Shown here in pieces: positions 41,576-56,000 of a DNA stretch of 64,000 nucleotides. The notes below the pieces were generated by a model. That model saw only the letters and a program-made list of their open reading frames with translations, did no database searches and was not told where the DNA came from. The DNA comes from Neocallimastix lanati (nom. inval.) (Eukaryota; Neocallimastigomycota; Neocallimastigomycetes; Neocallimastigales; Neocallimastigaceae): positions 683,501 through 747,500 of the forward strand of contig JACVTC010000029.1 of the NCBI GenBank assembly GCA_016946835.1. Reading direction: 5' to 3'. Numbering within the stretch: the first letter of the stretch is position 1; each line of letters begins with the position of its first letter. The position numbers and the translations under genes were made by a program.

Positions 41576-44500
41576 TGAATTAGATTTTTTTAATTAAAAA
41601 AAAAAAAAAAAAGAAAGGAAATACAAAACCAAAAAAAAAAACCAAAATAAAATAAATTATATACCAATCCTATTATTTAATAGGAAATTTCAATAATAAA
41701 GAAAGCATTGAAGGAAAAAAATAAATCATATCTTTTTTTTTTTATAATATAAATATAATTATAAATTATTTTTGAAACCCAATAATCAAAAGGAGTTTTA
41801 AAAAATTCCTTATTATTTAATAATTATATAAAATACCTTATTTAAATTTGATAAAATATATATATATAAAAAAAATATCATACTTAAGACGGAATAAAAC
41901 TTATTTGGTTTATTAATCAAGAAGTTTATAATTATTCAAAACTGTCATTAAAGCATACAATTCAGTCATTATAAAAAAAAAAGAAAAGAAATGAATAAAA
42001 TTTTTAAAAAAAGAAAAATATTCATTTTTTTTTTTAAATACATCATTCATCAATTTCATTTTCTTTTATAAAAGAAAAATAATTTGAAGCTATGTAATTT
42101 AACAAAAGTTTTCAATATATCAATTATTCAAATGAAAGAAAATAAGTGGAAAAAAATTTTTTGTACTTTTTTCTTTTATCTATTATTATTCAATTTTATT
42201 TAATTTCATATAATTTTTAATTCACTAAAGTTATTGTATAACTTTAAATACCAAAACTAAAAAAGCAATGCAAAAATAAAAGAAAAAAAAATAGATTATT
42301 CATTATTAAAATAATGGAAATTTAAATTAATAATTTTTATCTTTATTTAATAATATATATATTTACTTTATACCAAGCATATTTTCAGTACATTCATTAA
42401 ATTTTTTTTTTCATTTTTCAAAATCATATTATTATAATAATGAAAATGAAAAATAAAATACAAATTATATAATGCAATCCCACTAAAAAAGAGAAAGGAG
42501 TTGAAGTTCCAATAGAAAAAGAACGAATGAAACCATTGAAATAAAAGAAATTAAAATAAAAAGCATTAAAAAACAAAATAGAACTTTTGTTTTTTATTAG
42601 TATTTTATTTTATTTGGAATTCTTCTCCCATTTTAATTTTTTTCAAATATAATTTTAGCAATGCAATTTTTTTTAAAAGCAAAAAAAAAAAAAAAAAAAA
42701 AATAGAATACAAAACATTATTTAAAAGATTTTTAATAAATCAATCTATTAGTTATATTTCAATATAAGTTAATCAATTTTATCAATTACAAGTTCAATTT
42801 TACATTTTTTATATACATATAAAAAAAAAATAATAATAATAAATCGCAATTTTATACAAATTCATATCTTATTTATTTAAAGCAAAAAAAAAAAAAAAAA
42901 AAAATTGTATTATTATATTGTATTTTTTTTTTTTTTTTTCGTTAATTTAATATTTTATCTTAGCATTAATTTTACAATTATGTATTTATTAAAAAAGTAA
43001 TTATCATTGTGTATAATATTTATTAAAACTAAAAGTTTTAAAAAAATAGAAAGATACCTTTTTTTTATTTATGTTTATATCATATTTGCCTATAATAAAA
43101 AAAAATAAAAAATATAATAAAAATAAAATAAAAAAAAAATAATAAAAATATATAAAAAAAATTTAAAAATAATAAATTGTTTTATTATACATAAAAAAAT
43201 TTTTTTTTTTTAAGAATTTGTATATTTATTAAAATTATAAATATTTATTCAATTAATTTAAATTAAATTTATTTATTTAAATTATTAGTATATATTTTAA
43301 TTTTATTAAATAAATTTATTAATATTATAATGATTTATACATTAATATTATATTAAATATATTTATTTATAAAATATATATTTATCCATTAAATATAAAT
43401 TAAAATTAATTATTAAATATGATAATTTATTTAAATAAGTAATATAAAATTTATTTATTTAAATTATAATTATTATATATTTATTTAATATATTTATTAT
43501 ATTAATATTTTATTTAGTTTATATTTAGTTATTTATAAAATATAAGTTACAAATATATTTATTTATATTATAAAAATTTATACATTAATATTATATTAAA
43601 CATATTTATTTATATAATATTAATTTATTCATTAATTTTAAATTAAAATTATTAATATTTCATTTATTTAAATAATAATAAATTTATTTAAATTTTATTA
43701 TACTATACATTAAGATTATATTATACTTATTTATATTTATTATAATTATTTATTTATTAAATTTATAGTAAATTTATTTATTTAATATGATGCTTCATTT
43801 ATTTAAATAATATTTAATTTATTTAAATTATAATTATTATATATTTATTTTACATATTTAATTTATTAATATTTTAGCTATCACTTATTAAAGTTTTACT
43901 AATTTATTTAAAAAATATATTTTGTTCGTTTAGGTAATCTTAAATATATATATTCATTTATATTATGATAATCTATACATTAAAATAAAATTAATTATAT
44001 TTATTTATGTTATAATAATGTGTTCATTTAAATAATAATAGGTTCTATTTTAGGATTATATAAAATTTATTTATTTAACCATTAATTATATATTCATTAA
44101 ACATAAACGAAATATACTTATAAATAGAAATACCATGTTATTGATATTAAAATAATATATTTTTATATATTATGAACAAAACATTCATCTATAAATTATT
44201 TTTATTTAAAAGACTTATTTCAATTCAAATATAGAATTATAGAATAAAATTATTCATTTAGTAACTAAAATTATATAAATCTTTTAAAAACAAAAAAAGA
44301 ATATAAAATAGAAATTTATTATTATCGAAATTTAAACAATAAATTTTTATGTCTTAGAAATAAATAACCATATATTTATATATATTTGTAGTAATATATT
44401 TCATAAATAGATTAAAATGATTTATTTAGTATATATAATCAATCCTTAAATTTCAAATAGCATATGGAACAAAAGTACATTATTATTATTATTATTGAGA

Positions 44501-46105
44501 TTTAAAAAATAAATTTTCAATCATTAAAGCAATTTATATTTATATATTATATTTATAATTATTACTACATTGACTTATTTCGTATTTAGAAAAAAAAAAT
44601 TTAATTATTGTATTAGATTCAATTTTTTTTTAAAAAAGAAACAGATAAGGTATAAAATGGAAATATATTGTTATAGAAAAGTAAATAAAAGACTTTCATG
44701 TATCAACAAACTTATTAGTTTTAATAAAATATTAAAATTTGAATAATTTATAAATATCTCAAATGAAACTACAGAAAAAGATATTACAAAAATACATCAA
44801 TTAGATATGAGTCTATCTAAATTTTTCAATTATAATTATTATAATTATTGTAATTATTGTTATTGTCATAAAATATTTTAAATATTATTTTTTTGTCTTT
44901 TTTTTTTTTTTTTTTTTTTTTAAATATTTTATTATAATTTTTTTTTTTTAAATAATTATATTTTTCTTCAATATTTTAATTGTTTATTTATTTATTTTAA
45001 TTATTTATTTATATTATTTTTATTCATTGTATATTTATTTCTTTTATATTAATTTTTTATTTATTTCTATCTCTTTTCCTTCTTCTTTCTCTTATTTTTT
45101 TCTATTATATTTTATTGTATTTATTGTAGTATTTTATTATAGCTTTTTTTTTTTTTTTTTTTTTGGTATTAACCTTAATTTTAATTATAATAATAAAAGA
45201 AAATAATAATTATATTACTATTTAATTAAATTTATCTTAATATCATAGTAATTATTAGTAATAAAATAATAATTAATAATATTAATAAATAAAATTATTA
45301 TTATAAAAATTATTAAAATTAATATTAATATTATTATTTATTATTATTTATTATTATTTATTATTGTTTATTATTATTTATTATTATTTATTATAATTTA
45401 TTATTATTAAAATTATAATTATCAATATTATTATTATTATTAAAATTAATATATTTTTTTTCTATCAATTTTACCTATTAAAATAATAATAATAATAATA
45501 ATAATTATTATTATTATTATTAATTTATTATTATTATTAATATTATTATTATAAATTTTTAATATAAATTTTTAATATAAATTTTTTTATGTTAAATTTT
45601 TTCTTAATTAAAATCTAATCTTTCGTGGTTAAGAAAAAAAAAACTAAAAAAATATATAAAGAAAAGAGAAATGACATCAAAGGATAAAAAATACAACAAA
45701 TAAAAAAATATTTATTTATATTATTCATTCCATTAAATATATAATAATAGAAATTTAAAAAAAAATAATAAAAAAAATAAAAAATAAAAATAAAGAATAA
45801 TTAAATTATATTATTTAATTTTTTAATTTTAATTTTTTAATTTTTAATTTTTTTTTTTTTTTTTTTTTTATTATTATTTTATTTAATAAATTAATTACCC
45901 ATTAATATACCCATTACAATAAAATATTTTTTTTATATTTCTATTATTAAAAAAGTTTTTATATATAAATTTAAAGGAACAAATAAAAAATTAGTTATTC
46001 ATTTTTATAGTTTTTTAATTAAATAATAGAGAAACGAAAAAAAGTTTTTTTTTTTAAATAATAATTATTTATTAAAATAAAAATTACCCTTATTATTATT
46101 CAAAC
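41576..46105. other. AT-rich intergenic DNA between copy B and gene 2, no gene seen
   Basis: Poly-A and poly-T runs, TTTATTTA-type DNA at about 43.2-44.1 kb, and ATT/TAA microsatellites at about 45.3-45.6 kb. I could not support any reading frame. Confidence 0.55.
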
Positions 46106-46151
46106 ATTTCCGACCTTTTGAATAACACTTTGAATATGTTAGGTTGGAAAT
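46106..46151 (+). promoter_or_regulatory. Inverted repeat enclosing the gene 2 start codon (11-bp stem)
   Basis: ATTTCCGACCT (46106-46116) pairs with AGGTTGGAAAT (46141-46151), ten Watson-Crick pairs and one G-U. The 24-nt loop contains the ATG at 46136-46138. The T-A pair at the inner end is C-G in gene 1, which suggests co-variation. Confidence 0.58.
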
Positions 46152-46158
46152 ATTTGAG
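46136..46158 (+). CDS. Gene 2 exon 1 (23 nt)
   Basis: Codes MLGWKYL plus AG, donor GTAAAA. It differs from gene 1 exon 1 at a single base (TTA for TTG in codon 2). Confidence 0.8.
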
Positions 46159-47285
46159 GTAAAAAAAATAATAAAAATTATTTTACTTTTATTTTTGCTA
46201 TTTTTTTATTATTTGGTTTGCAGATGAAAATAGTTTAAAATAAATAAAAAATAAATAATTTTCATTAAGTATAGTTAGTTAATAAAATCAAAAAAAAAAA
46301 AAAAAAAAAAGTTAGAATGAATGGAAAACAATTTTTTTTCAAATATTACTGAATTAAAAAGAAAAAAAAATTAAATTAATTCTATATTCAAATAAAAATT
46401 TCTTCATTAATAGAAATAGAAATTAATTCAATAAATAGATAATTTTAATAAATAGAATAGAAATAAATTATAAATAAAAGAAATAAAAATTTTAAATATA
46501 AAAAAAAATTAAAAATTTATACTAATCTTGAATAAAATATATGAGAACACGATATAGTCATTATAATAATAAATATATCAATAATTTACATAAAATATAT
46601 GTGATCACGATACAATCATAATAAAGTTTTAATTTTAAAAGAAATAGACATTTAATTTTATGATTTTTAAAGTTTTTTGTCCATTTAAATTTTAAAAATT
46701 AAAAATTTTAAAATATTTAAAGTTTTTAAAATTTAATTATCAATAATTTTAAGATCATCCACAAAAAAAATTAATCAATCAAAAATTATTTATTTAAATC
46801 ATTATTTATCTATTCATTGATATTACATTTAATTAACCAATAGAATCATTAGTTTAATTTGAACTTTAAAAAAAGTTTAAGAAAAAAATTTATTTTTAAG
46901 TTACACAATAAATAATAATAATTGTTTTTTAATCAATAAGCCGCAATAAATAATTAATGTTATATTATAATTAATTATATAATATGACATTTAATAATAA
47001 TTAAAATTAGATTAAATATAAGATTGAAAGTATTAAAAAATTTTATATTAAAATTAGTCATTCAATTATTTATTATAGTTAATAGGATTGGTAAATTGTG
47101 TGGCTTTAAAAGAAAGATTAACCATTCATTTTTTGAAATTAAAAAAAAATTAATAATTTAATTTACGAATAGATTTTTTTTTTTTTTTTTTTTTTTTGAT
47201 TTTATTATTAATTTAGAAAAAAAAAAAAAAAAGACATAATTTCATTCTATATTATATTAATAATAATAACTTATTAATTAATTTT

Positions 47286-47321
<36 letters not shown>

Positions 47322-50300
47322 TTTAATAAACTTATATATATACCTAATTAATGTTTAAAGAAATATTAGCTTGCTATTCTTGGTTAGTCGGCTAGGAATA
47401 TCAGCTGTTTCAGCAACAGGTAATTTTTTTTAAAGTTTTTATTTTATTTTATTTATTTATTTATTTTTTTTTAATGTCTATATTTATTTTCTTTTTATTA
47501 CTATTATAAAAAGAAAAGAAATTTTATTTTCGTTATTTTATTTATTTCATTAATTAAATCGTTTTTTTTTTTTTTTTTTGCTTTTATTATTGCTATTATT
47601 AATAAAATAGTATTTTTGTTTATATTTTATTTTATTTTTTAATATTTATTTATTTATTTTTTTTTTGAATTATACTTTATTAGTATATATATATTAATTT
47701 TTATTAATTTTTATTAATTTTTATTTAATTTTTTAATTAAAAATAATTTTAGATTTGGTTGCATGTAGTAGTGCTTCAGAAAGTGTTACTGAACCATGTA
47801 GTGGTCTAGCTACAGAAACATACTGTATAGATAGTAATAAAATATATAAATCTACTGGAGCAGCTGGATCAGGAACATGTACACAAATAAAGCAAGTAGG
47901 TGCTCATATTTTTTCATGTGATGATGCTACTAGTCCTCAAATCTGTGGTGATACTATTGATTCCACAAAAACTTTATTAGTATATGAAATTGCTGAAGGT
48001 GGTACTGCTACTGCTAAAACGGATTATATCTATCTTGATACTACCAATAGCAAATTGGTGATTTGTAGTACCACTTGTAGTAGTATATCCACTGAGGGTT
48101 ATTATCCAAATGACAGTTCAAAGTCCAATGCTCCCTCTGGCACTCTTTTAATAAAAGTGGATGCCAGTGGAAATGCCTCTGTGGCTACAGGTGTTGCTGC
48201 CAATCAATATTATGCCAATGCTGGAAGTGACAGTAACACCAATCCACTCATTAAATGTTATGAAGATACTAGTAACAATAATGCACTTAAATGTGAAGCT
48301 ACTGCCCCTTCTGCTAATGATGTTTATATCAACTCAGGGACTCAGGGGGTCTTTGTCTGTTCTAGTACTACTGCTTGTGATCCCAAGGCTGCTGCTGCCA
48401 ATCAATACTATGCCAACGCTGGAACAGATAAAGCCACCAAGCCATACATTCAATGTACATCATCGACCTGTACAGCTCAAGAAATTGTAAATGAAAGCAC
48501 TTTCTACTATTTGGACCGAGGAAGTTATGATTCTACTGAATCTCCAGGGAAATATACCAAATATTTACTTTGTAAAAAAGATAGTAGTTCTGGTTCTTCT
48601 GTAAGTACATGTACACCTGCAGCAGGAGATGCTACTGGTACTATTTTATTAAATTCAGGAGAAACAAAATCGATAATTACTTGCGATGCTAATAACTGTT
48701 CTTCTAAGTCTGCAAACCAAGGTGAGTATTATCTTAACAGTGACACAAGCAATACATTCTTAATTGAATGTGATGCCGATCGCTGTGCCAAGGCCGAAAA
48801 TCCATCCACCGTTGGGGCCTATGTGGATTCAGGTGTTCTCAACAATGGAAAGACAACCAATATTATTACCTGTGATGCCACTAATGGTTGTGCTTCTGCA
48901 ACTGCTTCTGCTGGTTATGAAATTGATGCCTCAGATAAATCAAAAATCATTGAAAGTACAGGTTCCGCTTGTGAATCAAAAGCTCATCAAGCCACAGATA
49001 CTGCTCCAAAACATTATCTTCAAGCCGCCACCTCTGGTTCAAAAGTCATCACTTGTAACTCCAACACAGAAGGTTGTTACTATGAAGATGTCTCGTTGAA
49101 TGGCTACTTTGTGAATTCTGGAACCTCTTCCTCCACGAGTCATGTTATTCAATGTGTTAATGGTACATGTTCAGAAGCTACTGATCCGACTGGTACTACT
49201 TGTATTGTTGGTAAATACATAATTGATAATGGAAAAGTAAAACTCTGTATATCCACAGAAACTACCGATGCCGTAGAAATTAAAACTGGAGCTTCGGAAC
49301 AAATTTTAACTCTCACCATTGCCAATGCTAATGATTTCCCTGGTACTACTGCCAGTTCAACTGCTCATGTCAAGATTTACAATGATGGAAGTGTCATTCT
49401 TCTTGAAGATGGAGCTCTTGCTAATGCCCAAAATGACTGTGACGATGATACCGTTTTTAAATTTGATTCTACAAATAAAAAGATTCAAACTGGTACTAGT
49501 AATACTTGTGCCGATATTACTGCAGCCAGTGTTTATCTTAGCTCTGCTGGTTCTGTAGTTCTTTTATTTGATTCAGATGGTCATCAAGTTACCCTTCCAG
49601 CCTCTGGAAGTATTAAAAATGTTGTCGGTTATCAATGTACTTTTACTGGAAGTACCGTTGCCCTTGACTCCTGTGCCCTTATTAAGGGATATGCTATATC
49701 TGGAAGTACGATCGTTCAATGTAGTGGTTGGAAGAAGGAAGGTTGTACCATTGTCACACTCTCAGCTTGTGCTGATGGTGATGAAGGAAAAATGGGTACC
49801 GGTAATAAGGTTTGTTTCAATACCAATGGCACAAGTCTTCCAGCTGCCTCAGCTACCACCCCATCCTATATTGGATTTGTGAGTACCAAGGTGAATGAAC
49901 TCTATGGTATCTTTGAGGATGCCGTTACTTTTATCCAATTAACTGCTAATGGAGCTATCATTACTGAAGATACAAGTAAGTAAAAAATTCTTTAATTTTT
50001 ATTTTTTTTTTTTTTTTTTTTTAAACTATATATATGTATATATTTTTTTTATTGGATATTATTAAAAATTGGTAAAAAAAAAAAAAAAAAAAGAAATAAA
50101 ATTTCTATATTTAATATTATATTTTATTTGGAAATTTAAATATAAATATATAAGTAATAATAAATATTTAAATAATATTAAATATGTAATAAATATATAA
50201 ATAGTAGTAGTAAATATGTAAATAATAGAAAAAGATATAATATAAATATAAAAATAATAATATATATAAATAAATATATAATAAATTGTAAATATTTAAA

Positions 50301-52777
50301 TGATAGTGAATATATAAATAATAGAAAATATATGATAACTAATAAATAGTAAATATATAAATAATAGTAATAAAATAATAAATAATAAAAATATAAATAA
50401 AAGTCAATATATAATAAATAACTAATATTTAATAAATAGCATATAAATAATAGTAATAAATAATAAATATATAAATAGTTAATATATAATAAATAACAAA
50501 TATATAATAAATAGTAAATATATAAATAATAATAATAATATAATAAATAATAAATATAATAGTCAATATATAATATATAACAGATATACAATTAATAGTA
50601 AATATATAAATTTATATAATAAATAATAAATAGTTAATATATAATATATATAATATATAATAAATTGTAAGCAGTTAATATATATAAATATATAATAAAT
50701 ATATAATAAATATATAATAAATGTATATATATGATATATAAATAATAGTAAAAGATATAAATTTAAAAATAATAATATATATAAATAAATATATAATAAA
50801 TAGTAAATATTTAAATGATAGTGAATATATAAATAATATTAAATATATGATAAATAATAAATAGAAAATATATAAATAATAGTAATAATATAATAAATAG
50901 CAAATATATAAATAATAATAATAATAATATAATAAATAATAAATATAATAGTCAATATATAATATATAACAAATATACAATAAATAGTAAATAGTAAATA
51001 TATATAATAAATATTAAATAAATATACAATATATAATAAATATATAATAAATAATAAATATAATAGTCAATATATAATAAATAACAAATATATAATAAAT
51101 AGTAAATATATAAATAATAATATAATAAATAGTAAATAGTAAATATATATAATAAATAATAAATAAATATACAATATATAATAAATATATAATATATAAT
51201 AAATATATAATAAATAATAAGCAGTTAATATATATAAATATATAATAGATATGTAAATAATAGTAATTATATAATAAATAATAAATAAATATATAATATA
51301 TATATAATATATAATAAATAGTAAATATATAAATAATAGTAATAATATAATAAATAATAAATATATAAATAGTCAACATATAATAAATAAACATATAACA
51401 AATAATAAATATATAATAAATATATAGAAGATATATAATATGAAAAATGGAATAGTTTAATATATTATAATACAATGTTAATATAAAATAATTAGAATTA
51501 AATTAATATAAAATTATATACATAAATATAACATAAAGAATAGAGTATATAAATAGTTATGTTCATAAGTTCATAAAATTATAATATATTGATAATAAAT
51601 TTAAAATATTAGAATTATAGAAATTTTATTTTATTTATTTTTAAATAGTATATTATTTTTTTTATATTTTTCATATTTAATTTAAATGATAATTATTAAT
51701 TTATTGAAATAATATATTAGGTATATTGTCAAAGGGATATCAAATCAATGCTATTGCTAAGGACAAAACCAAAGCTTTAATTAAATGTCCAGATAGTCCG
51801 ACATTTGATACTTGTGAAGCTGTTGATGCCCTTAGTGGTTTCTATGTTAATTGTGGAAGTGATGCTACCACCTATCAAGTATTAAAATGCAGTAATACTG
51901 GTTGTGAACCATATACAATCCCTGCTACTGCTACTGCTTGTCAAGAAAATAGAGTTGGAATTATTAATGCTAGTGGAGTTAAATTCTGTACTGGTGATAG
52001 TACTACTGCAGTTGAATTAACCGCTGATGCCTATAAGACTCTTAAAATTACTGAAGATGGCGTCTTCCCAGATACTACTACTGGTGCCAAAGTGGCAGTT
52101 AAAGTAAGTGCAGAAGGCTATGTGGCATTATTAGAGGAGGCTAGTCTTCCAATTTGTGATAGTGTGACTGCCACTAGCGCCTGTACAATTACTTCGGGTA
52201 CTCTTGCCGATGGTGGACACTGTATCAAAGAAAATAAAATTTATAAGGCTGATTCAACTGCAACTACTAAATGTGAACAATTAGTTGAGGATTCTACATC
52301 AAGTAAAGTTGAAGGGGATAAAGTCATATCCTACTTTGCTGCTGCTGATTATACAGCAGTGGTTTCGGGTAGTCTTGTAACTAATACTGAGTATTTAGTA
52401 TATGAATGTACTCTCGATTCAGGAAAGAAACATCAAGATTGTACTTTAGTAAAAGGTTTTACCGATATTGGATCACAAAATATTAAATGTAATGGTTGGA
52501 AAGGTGAGAAATGTGAAGTAATTACTACATTAGCAGCTTGTGTAGCTGGTGATAATGGTAAAGTAGGTGCTAGTGATAAGGTTTGTTTCAGCGCAACACC
52601 TGAGGAAAATCCAGATTTACCAACAGGTACAGAGGTTAGTAAGATTGCTTTCAATTCAACAGACATCAGTACAGCCTATGGTGCACTCAAGGATGACGTA
52701 GTCTTCCTTTCTCTCTCTGCCTCCAAGGCCGTCGTAGATACTACACCATTAGGATCAGGTAAAAATTAAAAAAGAAA

Positions 52778-52814
<37 letters not shown>

Positions 52815-52886
52815 ATTAATTTGAGTAATTAAAGGAACAAAATAAAATTATAATAAAATAATAATAATAATAATAATAATAGTATG

Positions 52887-52921
<35 letters not shown>

Positions 52922-52944
52922 TACTTCAATATAAAATAATAGTA

Positions 52945-52983
<39 letters not shown>

Positions 52984-53006
52984 TACTTCAATATAAAATA
53001 ATAGTA

Positions 53007-53066
<60 letters not shown>

Positions 53067-56000
53067 TACTTCAATATTAAATAATAGTAATAATAGTATT
53101 AATAATAATTATAATGTTAGTAATAATAATAATAGTATTAATAATATTAATAATAATAATAATTATAATAATAATAATAATAATAATAAATGAATTAGTA
53201 TTAAATATTAATGATATTATGGTTTGTTATTATTATTATTTCTTTTTTAAATCAGATATTAAAAAATATATATTTTTTTTTATAAATTTAATTTTTTAAT
53301 CTCTTATAATTTTTTTTACCTTTATCTTTTTTTTTTTTTTTTTTTTTTTTTTTCTATTATTTATTAATTTAATTTTATCTTTTAATCATCTCTATTCTAA
53401 TCAAATTGTTTATATATTTATATATACTTAAAATTCGGACTTACAGGTGAAAGATATTTCATTAATTACAATGGAGCTGCCAGTGGCAAAAATCAAATCA
53501 TTCATTGTAATGGTGATAACTGTGAAACCATTACTAGTGTTAAGGGTTACTATGTCGATTCTGGAAGTGAAATTGCTACTACTACTACCAATAGAAGAAG
53601 AGGTAGCACACCAGCCACGAAGACAACAACCTCTGTTACCACTTCCTATGCTAAATTAATTAGTTGTCCAACCGATGATGGTGTCTGTACCTCTCTCTCC
53701 TCTGCATCTATCCTTCCAGGATTTTATATAGATGCTAGCTCAGCAAAAACTACTACTCAAGCAGATGGAACTTCGGCAGTGACTACCTATTCCAAATTAA
53801 TTAAATGCATTGTTGAAAAGGATGAAGCTGACAATGATCTTCCACCAGTATGTACTTTATATCCATCTCCAAAAGCCGGTTTCTATATCAATGCCATTAC
53901 AACTACGGATAAATTCACTGAATCATTAATTCAATGTACAGGTGAAGGTACAAATGTTGACTGTCAAGTAAAAACATTAGTTGGTGATAAAGATAAGGAT
54001 TCCATATTCATCGATAATGATACAAAAAAATTAATTCAATGTATTGATAGTGATACAAACGGTTGTAAAGAATTTGCCAGTACAGGAACAAGTATGGTTC
54101 CCGCATTCTATGTCAACGGCGGAAAAGCTGGAAGCTTTGCCCCAGCCCCAGCCCGTAGAGCCGAAACCGTAAGCTATGATGATCTTTTAATTCGTTGTAC
54201 TGACAGGGAATGTGAACTTGCCGAAGCTGGTGAATTCAAGGTTTATTTAAATGCTAATCTTAAAGGTACTACTGATGGAGCCACTCAGGATCCAGTGACT
54301 AATAATGATAGTACTGACACTAATCAATTAATTATTTGTTATGAAGGTAAATGTGAATCTTCAGCAGATGCAGCTACGGCTACTAATTACTACGTCAATG
54401 GTGGAGTAGATTCGAATGCTACTGATAAAACTAAATCTGCATTAATTAAATGTACAGGTTCACCAGTTGCTTGTTCAACTACAGATGCTACATTAGCTAC
54501 AGGAGTAACTGAAAATTTCTATATAAACGGTAATGTTGCCAAAGATGCCGTCCACTTCCTCATTAAATGTACCAGTAATGGATGTGAACCTTTCACGACA
54601 ACTAACCCTTTGGCCGCCAAAGATGATATTGAATATTATATTCATGGGGCCCAAACTGCATTTACAGATGCTATTATTCAATGTAAATTGGCAGAGGTAC
54701 CTGCTGCAAGAAAACGTGAACAAGAAGAACCTAAAAAATTCACTTCTTCCGATTGTGCATTTGTTGCTACACCAGAGGCAAATCAAATCTATATTAATAG
54801 TTTCAATCAAAAATTAATTCAATGTTACGGTACTGTTTGTGAAGCCTTCAGTGGTGTCCTTGGAAGTGCTACTAATCCAGCTTATTATGTCAATGCTGCA
54901 TCAACTTCTACAGATTATACTGGTCAGTTAATTAAATGTAGTGGAAGCAGTTGTGAAATTGTCGATGGAATAGAGAATGCAGTTTATATCAACGGTAACT
55001 TTAAGGATGCCTCCATTACTAACAATAATCCAAATCCAAATGGTGTAATAGAAAAACGATTAATAATTTGTAGTTCAAATAAATGTGAATCAGCTGAAGT
55101 TAATTCAGAAATTACAGGTATCAGCTATTTCGTTAATGGTAATAATATAGAAGCTGAAGGAGAAGCTGAAAACATAGAAAGAAGAGATGTTTCTTCCTTA
55201 AGCAATGCTTTAATTAAATGTCCAGCAACGGATACCCCATTAAAACCATGTGAAACAATAAATGGAGTTGAAAATGGTGTCTATTTGAATGCTAACTTCG
55301 ATCAAACCAATAACCCTAACCAAATAATAAAATGTACATCAGAGGGAGGATGTATTGAAGATGTTGCTTACGCTGATGATGTCACAGGTTTAATTTACTA
55401 TGTCAATGCTGGAAGTGTAGAAAGTGATAAACTTAATGATACTTTGATTAAATGTACCACTTCCGATGCTGCTTGTGCTGTTAAAGAAGACGCAGATGCT
55501 GAACAAATTTACATTAATGCCCTTGATAATCAATTGATTCTCTGTTACTCAGATAAGGGATGTGTTGGTAGTATCACTAAAGCCTCCGATGATAAAAATG
55601 AGTTCTATTTGAATTCTAGTGATCTTCAAAATGCTGAAGATAAATTAATTAATGATTTGATTAAGTGTTCCATTTCGATTTCCGATGATGAAGCAAAAAC
55701 AATGACTAAAAAATGTGAACCCTATGAAGGAAAAGACAAAAAGGTATATGTTAATTCCTACAATACTTCACAATTAATTTATTGTCTTGAAGACGTAGGA
55801 TGTGCTGTTAAGAATTCAAATGCCATTGCTAATCGTCCAGAATACTATGTAAACGGAGATGATATTGATTTTGAGGAAGAAGAAGAAGATTCAGATCCAT
55901 TAAATGGTGATTTAATTGAATGTAAAAAGAATGATTCTGGTATTACATGTTCAGTCATTAATGGTCATGTTGGTGATGTCTATATCAACAGTAATTTCAA

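Noticed and set aside
50178-51475. Minus-strand Tyr/Ile/Leu-rich frames up to 153 codons
   Set aside because: They lie inside gene 2 intron 3 and come from TAATAAATATA repeats.
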